Shown one piece after another: positions 52,276 through 61,274 of a stretch of 64,000 bases of DNA (positions are counted from its first letter, which is position 1; each line of letters opens with the position of its first letter). Under the pieces are notes generated by a model. The model was not told the DNA's origin and did no database searches. It saw only the letters and a list, made by a program, of their open reading frames with translations. Made by a program: the position numbers and the translations under genes. Origin of the DNA: Micromonospora noduli (lineage in GTDB: Bacteria > Actinomycetota > Actinomycetes > Mycobacteriales > Micromonosporaceae); contig NZ_PYAK01000002.1 of NCBI RefSeq assembly GCF_003264365.1, positions 1-64,000 on the forward strand. The letters are read 5' to 3'.

Positions 52276-52626
52276 TCACTGGCCGAGCAGGGTTCGGATC
52301 TGACGCGCGTAGCCGGCCACAGTGAAGTCCGGGCCGACGGAGTCCACCAGGACCAGGTCGTTGATGGTGTGATCGACGCGTAGCGCCAGGATCGCCTGGT
52401 ACTCGGGCGAGTTGTACCAGGTCATGGCGGTCTCCGCGTCCGGGAACTCGATGAGCACGACCGAACCGGGCCAGCTGCCCTCAAGGACCTGCACCTGGGC
52501 ATCCAGGACGAGCCACCTGGCGCCGTACGCCTCGGTGGTGGCCTGTACCTGCTCCAGGTAACGCAGGGACTCCTCGGTCGGCACTCCGCCCGGGATACGC
52601 AGGTGATTGATCAGGTACGTGCTCAT
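52276..52626 (-). CDS. DUF1330-family protein
   Basis: A 116-aa dimeric alpha-beta-barrel-like protein. It shows YLEQVQATTEAYGARWLVLDAQVQVLEG, VVLIEFPDAETAMTWYNSPEYQAIL and LVLVDSV, the DUF1330 pattern. The function of the family is unknown; some members may act as small-molecule monooxygenase-like or isomerase-like proteins. A palindromic operator upstream (52669-52687) is shared with the TetR gene that lies further upstream, so it is the probable target of that repressor. Confidence 0.9.
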   Translation of the reverse strand: MSTYLINHLRIPGGVPTEESLRYLEQVQATTEAYGARWLVLDAQVQVLEGSWPGSVVLIEFPDAETAMTWYNSPEYQAILALRVDHTINDLVLVDSVGPDFTVAGYARQIRTLLGQ

Positions 52627-52668
52627 GTCTCACTCCTCAATGCGGGTGCTACTTCCCGGTCGAAGGCG

Positions 52669-52687
52669 TACGACCGGTCGTCTTGGA
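52669..52687. promoter_or_regulatory. TetR operator upstream of DUF1330 gene
   Basis: TACGACCGGTCGTCTTGGA contains the perfect 12-bp palindrome ACGACCGGTCGT. It matches 17 of 19 bases of the site upstream of the TetR gene (53391-53409). It lies 43-61 bp before the DUF1330 start. The shared site points to control of both genes by the TetR protein encoded between them. Confidence 0.8.
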
Positions 52688-52748
52688 TTGGGTACGGACC
52701 GGGTCGAAAGGAACGACGCGGACTGTTACCGAGGGGACCGGACGCGGA

Positions 52749-53339
52749 TCAGGTGAGGATCCGGGCCGTGGTGATGGTGAAGAACTCGCGCAGGGCGGCC
52801 GGGTCACCGGATGCCTTCGCCCGCGCTGCCGCGCCCTCGTAGCTGGAGACGACGAAGCCGGCGAGATCAGCGGCGGGTTCGTCGCCGTGCAGTTCACCGG
52901 CAGCCCGCGCCTGCTCGATCACCGTGGCGAGCGCGGCGACCCAGCGGCCGAAGCCGGCGTCGACGGCGTTGCGCAGGACATCGCTGTGCGCCGGGATCTC
53001 GGTGGCGAAGTTGCCGAGCAGGCATCCGCGGTCACCCATGGTGTCGCCGAGGCCGGTGATGTAGCTCAGATGAGCGGTGATCCGCTCAAGCGGGGTGCCG
53101 CCCTGCTTCTCGTCGAGCATCTCCAGCCCCATCGCTGCGGAGTATCTCGCCACCGAGTCGAGGGCGAGGTCCTCCTTGCTGGCGAAGTGGTTGTAGAAGG
53201 TGCCCTTGGGCGCCCCGGCCGCGGCGACGATGTCCTGGACGCTCGTCCCGTTGTAGCCCCGCAGGTGGAACAGGTCCAACGCGGCGTCGGACAACCGTTG
53301 CCGGGTCCCGGCGGAGGCCGGCGACTTCGTTCGTGGCAT
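52749..53339 (-). CDS. TetR/AcrR-family repressor
   Basis: A 196-aa regulator. The TetR domain (about 12-58) reads TRQRLSDAALDLFHLRGYNGTSVQDIVAAAGAPKGTFYNHFASKEDLAL. The C-terminal half is of the TetR_C_YjdC/AcrR-like group. It contains one Cys (GCLLGNFATEIP region) that is frequent in electrophile-responsive members. A matching operator lies before its own start and before the DUF1330 gene, so autorepression and control of DUF1330 are likely. Confidence 0.92.
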   Translation of the reverse strand: MPRTKSPASAGTRQRLSDAALDLFHLRGYNGTSVQDIVAAAGAPKGTFYNHFASKEDLALDSVARYSAAMGLEMLDEKQGGTPLERITAHLSYITGLGDTMGDRGCLLGNFATEIPAHSDVLRNAVDAGFGRWVAALATVIEQARAAGELHGDEPAADLAGFVVSSYEGAAARAKASGDPAALREFFTITTARILT

Positions 53340-53390
53340 CTCGTGGCACTCCTCTCGCCCGGGGTTCCGGCTGACTGGCAGACACTACGA

Positions 53391-53409
53391 TATGACCGGT
53401 CGTCTCGGA
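53391..53409. promoter_or_regulatory. TetR operator upstream of its own gene
   Basis: TATGACCGGTCGTCTCGGA, with the core GACCGGTC, lies 52-70 bp before the TetR start and 49-67 bp before the divergent DksA-like start. It is the partner of the site at 52669-52687. Depending on promoter geometry, it could also affect the DksA-like gene. Confidence 0.78.
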
Positions 53410-53457
53410 ATGCCAGTGATGTGACCGCCGTCATCCCCCAGGTACTGTGGAACGGCC

Positions 53458-53811
53458 ATGAACAGGGATTCCAGCGCGGTCCGCGAGGAGCTGCTGCGGC
53501 TGCGCGAGCAGACCCAAATCCAGGCCACCGCCCTGGACGGCGACCTCCGGAGCCTTTTCGAGGCGTCCCGGTCGTCCAACGCCGATGACGAGCACGACCC
53601 TGAGGGCAGCACTATCGCCTTCGAACGCGCGCAGCTCACCGCCGTCCTGGACGCCACCCGCCGACGCCTGGCCGAGCTGGACGTCGCGCTGGGACGGGTT
53701 GACGACGGCAGCTACGGCGTGTGCGAACGGTGCGCCCGGCCGATTCCCGCCGAGCGACTCGTCGCCCGCCCGTCCGCGCGTACGTGTGTCGCCTGTGCCA
53801 GCCGACGGTGA
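53458..53811 (+). CDS. DksA/TraR-type C4 zinc-finger protein
   Basis: A 117-aa protein. The N-terminal coiled-coil region (about 5-78) is followed by the C4 zinc finger YGVCERCARPIPAERLVARPSARTCVACA (about 86-114). DksA-like proteins bind the RNA polymerase secondary channel and modulate initiation; actinobacterial members are mostly uncharacterised. TACTGT lies 9 nt before the ATG with GTGACC about 16 bp upstream, a plausible promoter. It is divergent from the TetR gene. Confidence 0.9.
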   Translation: MNRDSSAVREELLRLREQTQIQATALDGDLRSLFEASRSSNADDEHDPEGSTIAFERAQLTAVLDATRRRLAELDVALGRVDDGSYGVCERCARPIPAERLVARPSARTCVACASRR

Positions 53812-53916
53812 CGGTGCCTGCCTTGGCGGTGGTCCGCCCGGCCGCGCCCCCGGCAGGAGGGGGTCTCACTTCGGGGGGACCGTCCGACTACGCGGGCTGC
53901 CCGGCGTCTCGCTCTG

Positions 53917-53969
53917 ACGAGCGGTATACCTGTGGGTCATAAATATGACTCACAGGTATACCGCTCATC
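53917..53969. terminator. Palindromic element C, copy 2
   Basis: GACGAGCGGTATACCTGTG and CACAGGTATACCGCTCATC pair almost perfectly around an ATAAATAT-like centre. It is the second copy of the element at 34369-34420, sharing the GAGCGGTATACCT arms and the AT-rich loop. It lies between the convergent DksA-like and flavoprotein genes. The remaining bases of this 195-bp gap hold nothing recognisable. Confidence 0.78.
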
Positions 53970-54006
53970 GCGGTGAAGCCTCCAGGAGCACCGTCGTAAC
54001 CGGTGA

Positions 54007-55401
54007 TCAGCTGGCGCAACAACCTCCTGCGGGCGTGGCGTCGAGGGCGATGAGGCTGATCGGTGCGGACAGCAGCCCTCCGGAGATGCCGGTCGACAGT
54101 CCGCGCCCTGTCGGTTGCGGCCCACAGCAGTCGTCGCCGCCCGCCGAGACGGCGGAGTCACTGCTGCACACACCGGTTTCGGGCAGGTCGAGCTGGACGT
54201 CGCGGGCGGCGGCCCAGTCACCGGCCAGCGCGGCGACCACGGAGCGGACCTGCTCGTAGCCGGTGGCCATGAGGAACGTCGGTGCCCGGCCGTAGGACTT
54301 CATACCGACGGCGTAGTAGCCCTGCTCCGGGTGAGCGAGTACGTCCACGCCGTGCGGCGGCACGGTGCCGCAGGAGTGCTCGTTGGGGTCGATCAGCGGT
54401 GCCAGGGCACGGGTGGCACCCAGCACCGGGTCGAGGTCCAGCCGCAGCTCGGCGGCGATGCTGTGGTCGGGGCGGAAGCCCGTGGCCGCGACCACACGGT
54501 CGACGGTGATCGACTCGACCCTGCCGTCGCCGTGCCGTAGGGCCACACTCACCCGGCCGCCCGTCGGGGTGAGCGTCTGCACGGAGAAGCCGGTGAGCAG
54601 CCGGATCCGTCCGGCGTCGACGTGCGCACGCAGCCGTACGCCGAGCGCGCCCCGCGCCGGGAGGGCGTCGGCGTCCCCGCCGCCGTAGGTACGCGTCGGC
54701 GCGGCGGCCCGGATGGCCCAGGTGACCTCGGTGCCGGGCTCGACGGCAGCCAGCTCCGCCAGGGACAGCAGGGTGTTCGCGGCCGAGTGACCGGCGCCGA
54801 CCACCAGGGTGTGGCGTCCGACGAACCGACCCCGGTCGGCGCCGAGGACGTCCGGCAGCGCGTGCTCCAGGTACGCCGCCGCGTCGGCCTCCCCTCGCGC
54901 GCGCAGACCGGACGCGCCGAGGACGTTCGGCGTGCTCCAGGTGCCGGAGGCGTCGATGACGGCGCGGGCGACCAGCTCGTCGCCGTCGGCGAGGCGGAGC
55001 AGGAACGGTGCGGTGTCGCGTCCGGCGGTACGCAGCCGGTCGAGGCCGAGCCGGCTGATCGCCTCGACGCGTGCCCCGTACCGCACGTGTGGCTTCAGTT
55101 GTGGCAGCTGCGCGAGGGGCCGGAGGTAGTCGTCGACCAGCTCCGCGCCGGTGGGCAGTGCCCCCGGATCGGGGGCGACCCAGCCGGCCTCGTCGAGGAG
55201 CCGACGGGCGGCCGGGTCGATGTTGTAACGCCATGGCGAGAAGACCCGCACGTGCCCCCACTGGCGTACCGCGGCACCCGGGGTGTCGCCGGCTTCGAGG
55301 ACGGTGAAGGGCAGCCCGCGTTCGTGCAGGTGCGCGGCGGCGGCGAGACCGGTCGGGCCGGCGCCGATGACGATGGTGGGAAGGTCGTCCAGAGCGTTCA
55401 T
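54007..55401 (-). CDS. Arsenic-locus flavin monooxygenase-like protein, Cys-paired tail
   Basis: About 464 aa from the ATG at 55401 (GAGGAG 7 nt upstream). FAD motif TIVIGAGPTGLAAAAHLHERG, NAD(P) motif TLVVGAGHSAANTLLSLAEL and VVAATGFRPD place it among FMO/ArsO-like two-dinucleotide-domain oxidoreductases. The last ~45 residues carry five cysteines, including two vicinal pairs (VCSSD, DDCCGP, GGCCAS), unusual for the family and suited to binding As(III). It lies downstream of arsN and probably shares its transcript. A role in arsenic redox chemistry is inferred from context. Confidence 0.82.
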   Translation of the reverse strand: MNALDDLPTIVIGAGPTGLAAAAHLHERGLPFTVLEAGDTPGAAVRQWGHVRVFSPWRYNIDPAARRLLDEAGWVAPDPGALPTGAELVDDYLRPLAQLPQLKPHVRYGARVEAISRLGLDRLRTAGRDTAPFLLRLADGDELVARAVIDASGTWSTPNVLGASGLRARGEADAAAYLEHALPDVLGADRGRFVGRHTLVVGAGHSAANTLLSLAELAAVEPGTEVTWAIRAAAPTRTYGGGDADALPARGALGVRLRAHVDAGRIRLLTGFSVQTLTPTGGRVSVALRHGDGRVESITVDRVVAATGFRPDHSIAAELRLDLDPVLGATRALAPLIDPNEHSCGTVPPHGVDVLAHPEQGYYAVGMKSYGRAPTFLMATGYEQVRSVVAALAGDWAAARDVQLDLPETGVCSSDSAVSAGGDDCCGPQPTGRGLSTGISGGLLSAPISLIALDATPAGGCCAS

Positions 55402-55446
55402 CAGTGGCTCCTCGGTGTGGTGGCCCGTCTTGAGGGCCACGGCTGG

Positions 55447-55944
55447 TCAGGTGATGGTGGGGCTGCGACGTTCCAGCAGGATGACGTCGCGCCAGCGGTC
55501 GTGATGGCGACCGACGCGCTCGCGTACGCCGATGACCCGGAAGCCGGCCCGCTGGTGGAGGGTCAGGCTGGCGGTGTTCTCCGGGAAGACTCCGGATTGG
55601 ATGGTCCAGATGCCGGCTGCCTCGGTGGAGGCGATCAGCGCGGTCAGCAGCAGCCGGGCGACGCCCCGGCCCTGGGCGGCCGGGTCCACGTAGACGGAGT
55701 GTTCGACCACTCCGGCGTAGACCGCGCGGGTCGAGGTCGGCGAGACTGCGACCCAGCCGAGGACGGCCCCGTCGCGGTCGGCGGCCACGAAACGGTGCGC
55801 GCTCAGGCGCGCGGCGTCGAACGCCGCCCAGGTCGGGGCGGTGATCTCGAAGCTGGCATTGCCGGCGTCCAGACCGGCCTGATAGATCGCCAGGACCCGC
55901 TCGGCGTCGGCGTCGGTCATGGGGCGCACGGTGATGTCGGCCAT
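55447..55944 (-). CDS. arsN: ArsN-type acetyltransferase (phosphinothricin/arsinothricin N-acetyltransferase family)
   Basis: A 165-aa GNAT of the PAT/Bar group: ITVRPMTDADAERVLAIYQAGLDAGNASFE, VEHSVYVDPAAQGRGVARLLLTALI and GIWTIQSGVFPENTASLTLHQRAGFRVIGVRERVGRHHDRWRDVILLER. Members next to ars genes (ArsN) acetylate the organoarsenical antibiotic arsinothricin, and related ones act on phosphinothricin. Its start faces arsR across a 95-bp region that contains the ArsR operator, with a perfect TTGACA -35 (minus strand, 56025-56030). Confidence 0.85.
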   Translation of the reverse strand: MADITVRPMTDADAERVLAIYQAGLDAGNASFEITAPTWAAFDAARLSAHRFVAADRDGAVLGWVAVSPTSTRAVYAGVVEHSVYVDPAAQGRGVARLLLTALIASTEAAGIWTIQSGVFPENTASLTLHQRAGFRVIGVRERVGRHHDRWRDVILLERRSPTIT

Positions 55945-56004
55945 CAGCGGGTTGCCTTCCGGAAGAGATCAGCGGACTGTCTCGACGTCTGTCGAATCAG
56001 ACAG

Positions 56005-56030
56005 TTGCACACTGATTAGAGAAGTGTCAA
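56005..56030. promoter_or_regulatory. ArsR operator with overlapping divergent promoters
   Basis: TTGCACACT and AGTGTCAA are inverted arms separated by GATTAGAG-like sequence, the usual ArsR box of actinobacteria. On the plus strand TTGCAC is a -35, followed after 17 bp by CAACCT as -10, which would start arsR mRNA at its ATG (leaderless). On the minus strand TTGACA (56030-56025) is a perfect -35 for arsN. Binding would block both directions. Confidence 0.75.
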
Positions 56031-56039
56031 CCTAGAGGA

Positions 56040-56393
56040 ATGTCGAATCAAGCAGGTCCGACCGTGGACGTGTCGTGCTGCCTCCCGCTGGCCGAGCGAC
56101 GCGTACCGGCCGAGGCCGCCGCTGTGCTCGCGCCCGCGTTCAAGGCCCTCGGCGACCCGGTGCGGCTGCAGCTGCTGTCGATGATCGCCTCCGCCGAGAG
56201 CGGGGAGATCTGCGTCTGCGACCTGACCCCCGCGTTCGACCTGACCGGTCCGACCATCTCGCACCACCTCAGGACGCTGCGCGAGGCCGGGCTGGTCGAC
56301 GCCGAACGCCGGGGCACCTGGGTCTACTACCGCGCCCGGACGGGCATCCTCCGCCAGCTCGCCGCACTGCTCACCGTGGCGCCGGCGACATGA
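56040..56393 (+). CDS. arsR: ArsR/SmtB arsenite-responsive repressor
   Basis: A 117-aa winged-helix repressor. The DNA-binding part is ALGDPVRLQLLSMIASAESG and TISHHLRTLREAGLVDAERRGTWVYYRA. Cysteines C13-C14 (VSCCLP) and C58/C60 (EICVCDL) could make an As(III) site of the type in Corynebacterium ArsR (an N-terminal Cys pair plus one in the alpha-3 region). Its stop overlaps the acr3 start (ATGA). It should release the shared operator on binding arsenite, turning on acr3, arsC, arsN and the flavoprotein. Confidence 0.92.
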   Translation: MSNQAGPTVDVSCCLPLAERRVPAEAAAVLAPAFKALGDPVRLQLLSMIASAESGEICVCDLTPAFDLTGPTISHHLRTLREAGLVDAERRGTWVYYRARTGILRQLAALLTVAPAT

Positions 56394-57481
56394 CGACGAC
56401 CCTGCAGAGCGACCCGGCCGAGAGCGCCGTCGTCGGCCGCCTCTCCCGACTCGACCAGTTCCTCCCCGTGTGGATCGGGCTGGCGATGGTCGCCGGCCTG
56501 CTCCTCGGTCGGCTGATCCCCGGGTTTAACAGCGTCCTGGACGCGGTGCAGATCGGCGGGATCTCGCTACCGATCGCGGTCGGCCTGCTGATCATGATGT
56601 ACCCGGTGTTGGCGAAGGTCCGCTACGACCGACTCGACACCGTCACCGGCGACCGGCGGCTGCTGATCTCCTCGCTGGTCCTCAACTGGCTCGTCGGCCC
56701 CGCCGTGATGTTCGCCCTGGCCTGGATCTTCCTGGCCGACCAACCCGCGTACCGCACCGGGCTGATCATCGTCGGCCTGGCCCGGTGCATCGCCATGGTC
56801 ATCATCTGGAACGACCTCGCCTGCGGCGACCGGGAAGCCGCCGCCGTCCTGGTCGCCCTCAACTCCGTCTTCCAGGTCGTCGCCTTCGGCGTGCTCGGCT
56901 GGTTCTACCTCTCCGTACTCCCCCAGTGGCTGGGGCTCTCCGGCGCCGAGCTGACGGTCTCGGCCTGGGACATCGCCGGTAACGTGCTCATCTTCCTCGG
57001 CATCCCACTGCTCGCCGGCTACCTCACCCGCCGCCTCGGCGAGCGCGCCAAGGGCCGCACCTGGTACGAGGCCCGCTTCCTACCCCGCATCGGCCCGGCC
57101 GCCCTCTACGGGCTGCTGTTCACCATCGTGATCCTGTTCGCTCTGCAAGGCGACGCCATCACCACCCGACCCCTGGACGTCGTCCGCATCGCCCTGCCCC
57201 TGCTGGTGTACTTCACCCTCATGTGGGCCGGCTCCTACGCCCTCGGCCGGGCCATCGGCCTCGGCTACCAACGCACCACCACCCTCGCGTTCACCGCCGC
57301 CGGCAACAACTTCGAACTCGCCATCGCCGTCGCGATCGGCACCTTCGGCGTCACCTCCGGCCAGGCCCTCGCCGGAGTCGTCGGCCCCCTGATCGAGGTA
57401 CCCGTCCTCGTCGGGCTCGTCTACGTCTCCCTGTGGGCGCGGCGCCGCTTCTTCACCCCCACGAACTCCGCAACCGCGTAA
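56390..57481 (+). CDS. acr3: Acr3-type arsenite efflux permease
   Basis: A 363-aa membrane protein with ten predicted helices. Signature motifs are LARCIAMVIIWNDLACGDREAAAVLVALNS with the essential Cys in helix 4, and AAGNNFELAIAVAIGTFGV with the key Glu in helix 9. It exports As(III) using the proton motive force. Translation is coupled to arsR by ATGA, and arsC follows after 17 bp. It is the core resistance gene of the locus. Confidence 0.95.
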   Translation: MTTTLQSDPAESAVVGRLSRLDQFLPVWIGLAMVAGLLLGRLIPGFNSVLDAVQIGGISLPIAVGLLIMMYPVLAKVRYDRLDTVTGDRRLLISSLVLNWLVGPAVMFALAWIFLADQPAYRTGLIIVGLARCIAMVIIWNDLACGDREAAAVLVALNSVFQVVAFGVLGWFYLSVLPQWLGLSGAELTVSAWDIAGNVLIFLGIPLLAGYLTRRLGERAKGRTWYEARFLPRIGPAALYGLLFTIVILFALQGDAITTRPLDVVRIALPLLVYFTLMWAGSYALGRAIGLGYQRTTTLAFTAAGNNFELAIAVAIGTFGVTSGQALAGVVGPLIEVPVLVGLVYVSLWARRRFFTPTNSATA

Positions 57482-57498
57482 CCCGGAAGGCACCCCCC

Positions 57499-59291
<1,793 letters not shown>

Positions 59292-59304
59292 TTAGGGTCG
59301 CGGG

Positions 59305-60219
59305 ATGCGGGTGGGTGAGTTGGCACGCCGGACCGGAACCACGGTCCGGGCACTGCGGTACTACGAGTCGGCCGGGCTGGTCGTACCCCGGCGGCTGGGC
59401 AACGGCTACCGCGAGTACGACCCGATCGCGGTGCGGCTGGTGGCGCAGATCCGGGAGCTGATGGCGCTCGGCCTCACCGTCGAGGAGACCCGCCCGTTCG
59501 TCGAGTCGATCGCCGATGGTTCCGACGACACCGACGTGTGCGCGGCGGCGGTGGCCACGTACCGCAGCACCATCACCAACCTCCAGGAACGGATCGGCAA
59601 GCTGACCGCCCAGCGGGACGCGCTGGACGCCCGCCTGGACGCCGCCGCGACCCAGGTCGTACCCGGCAGTCCCGCCGAAGGCGCCGACCCCACCACGCTG
59701 GTCGGCGTCAGATTGCCAGCGCTGTCCTTCTACGGCACCGACGGCCGCCCGGTCGATCTCGGCGCGCTCGGCCCCGGCCGCAGCGTCATCTTCGTCTACC
59801 CGCTGACCGGACGACCGGGCGTCGACCTGCCCAACGGGCTGCTGGAGATCCACGGCGCGCGCGGCAGCACCGAGCAGGCCGCCTGGTTCCGCGACCACCA
59901 CGCCGAGCTCCGCGCGGCCGGCGCCGCGCGGGTGTACGGCCTGTCCGCGCAGTCGACCGGGTACCAGCGAGAACTCGCGCACCGACTGCGGCTGCCCTAC
60001 CCGCTGATCCCCGACCCGAGGCTGACCCTGGCCGACGCGCTGCGGCTGCCGACCCGCACCGCCGGCGACATGACGCTCTACGAGCGGCTGACGCTGATCG
60101 TCGCCGACGGCGCTGTCGAACACGTCTTCCACCCGATCCCGGACCCGGCGTCGCACCCACTGCACGTGATGCGGTGGCTCACCAAGCGACGCCAGGCCCC
60201 CGGATCGGTTGCCGCCTAG
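59305..60219 (+). CDS. MerR regulator fused to cysteine-less redoxin domain
   Basis: A 304-aa fusion. Residues 1-70 are a MerR winged helix (MRVGELARRTGTTVRALRYYESAGLV), residues about 76-115 the dimerisation coiled coil, and residues about 130-295 a thioredoxin-fold AhpC/PrxQ-like redoxin domain with YPLTGRPGVDLPNG and YGLSAQSTGYQRELAHRLRLPYPLIPD. The peroxidatic position is Ser188 (GARGSTEQ), and the domain holds no Cys at all; the single Cys of the protein is C79. TAGGGT lies 6 nt before the ATG (leaderless). Its stop overlaps the nrdB stop (CTAG). Confidence 0.85.
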   Translation: MRVGELARRTGTTVRALRYYESAGLVVPRRLGNGYREYDPIAVRLVAQIRELMALGLTVEETRPFVESIADGSDDTDVCAAAVATYRSTITNLQERIGKLTAQRDALDARLDAAATQVVPGSPAEGADPTTLVGVRLPALSFYGTDGRPVDLGALGPGRSVIFVYPLTGRPGVDLPNGLLEIHGARGSTEQAAWFRDHHAELRAAGAARVYGLSAQSTGYQRELAHRLRLPYPLIPDPRLTLADALRLPTRTAGDMTLYERLTLIVADGAVEHVFHPIPDPASHPLHVMRWLTKRRQAPGSVAA

Positions 60220-61274
60220 AAATCGTCGTCGAAGGCGACAGTGCCGGTCACCCCGACCTGGTACGCCGACACCCGCCGCTCGAAGAAGTTGGACAGCTCC
60301 TGGACGTCCTGCAGCTCCATGAAGCCGAACGGGTTGCTCGACCCGTAGTGCGGGGCGATGCCGAGCTGGGCGAGGCGGCGGTCGGCGACGTGCTGGAGGT
60401 ACTCCCGCATGTCGGCCAACGTCAGACCGGGCACACCATGGCCCAACAGGTCCTCGGCGAACTGCACCTCACACTCGACCGCCTCGGTGAGCATCCGGCG
60501 AACCTGGTCGGCGAGGTCGTCGTCGAACAGGTCCGGTTCCTCGGCACGGACGGTGTCGACGACGTCGAACGCGAACGCCATGTGCATGGACTCGTCGCGG
60601 AACACCCAGTTGGTGCCCGAGGCGAGGCCGTGCAGCAGGCCGCGGGAGCGCAGGAAGTAGACGTACGCGAACGCGCCGTAGAAGAACAACCCCTCGATGC
60701 AGGCGGCGAAGCAGATCAGGTTGAGCAGGAACGTCCGCCGGTCCTCGCGGGACCGCAGCTCCCGCAGGTCGTTCAGTGAGTCGATCCATCGGAAGCAGAA
60801 CTCGGCCTTGCGACGGATCGAGGGGATGTTCTCGATGGCGGCGAAGGCCTCGAAGCGCTCCGTCTCGTCGGGCACGTACGTGTCGAGCAGGTTGAGATAG
60901 AACTGGACGTGCACGGCCTCCTCGAACAGCTGACGGGACAGGTAGAGGCGACCCTCCGGGCTGTTGACGTGCTGGTAGAGGTTGAGCACCAGGTTGTTGG
61001 CGACGATCGTGTCACCGGTGGCGAAGAACGCCACCAGGCGGCTGACCAGGTGCCGTTCTGCCGGCGACAGCTTGTCCAGGTCGGCGAGGTCGGCGTGCAG
61101 GTCGACCTCCTCGACCGTCCAGGTGTTGCGGATCGCGTCGCGGAACCGGTCGAAGAAGTGCGGGTAGCGCATCGGGCGGAGAGTCAGGTCCATCCCGGGG
61201 TCGAGCAGCATGTGCGTGGTCCTCGTGTCGGTGGTGCTGGCGTCGGTGGTGGTGGCGCTGTCGGCGGGGGTCAC
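60216..61274 (-). CDS. nrdB: Ribonucleotide reductase class Ia, beta subunit
   Basis: A 352-aa diiron subunit from the GTG at 61274, which overlaps the nrdA stop (GTGA). Diiron ligands are visible: D in FATGDTIVANN, E and H in FEEAVHVQFY, E in AACIEGLFFYG, and E and H in RDESMHMAF. The radical Tyr is present at H+4 (HVQFY), so it is class Ia and not the Tyr-less Ic type. The C-terminal acidic tail (VAFDDDF) should bind NrdA. With nrdA it supplies deoxyribonucleotides aerobically. Confidence 0.95.
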   Translation of the reverse strand: MTPADSATTTDASTTDTRTTHMLLDPGMDLTLRPMRYPHFFDRFRDAIRNTWTVEEVDLHADLADLDKLSPAERHLVSRLVAFFATGDTIVANNLVLNLYQHVNSPEGRLYLSRQLFEEAVHVQFYLNLLDTYVPDETERFEAFAAIENIPSIRRKAEFCFRWIDSLNDLRELRSREDRRTFLLNLICFAACIEGLFFYGAFAYVYFLRSRGLLHGLASGTNWVFRDESMHMAFAFDVVDTVRAEEPDLFDDDLADQVRRMLTEAVECEVQFAEDLLGHGVPGLTLADMREYLQHVADRRLAQLGIAPHYGSSNPFGFMELQDVQELSNFFERRVSAYQVGVTGTVAFDDDF

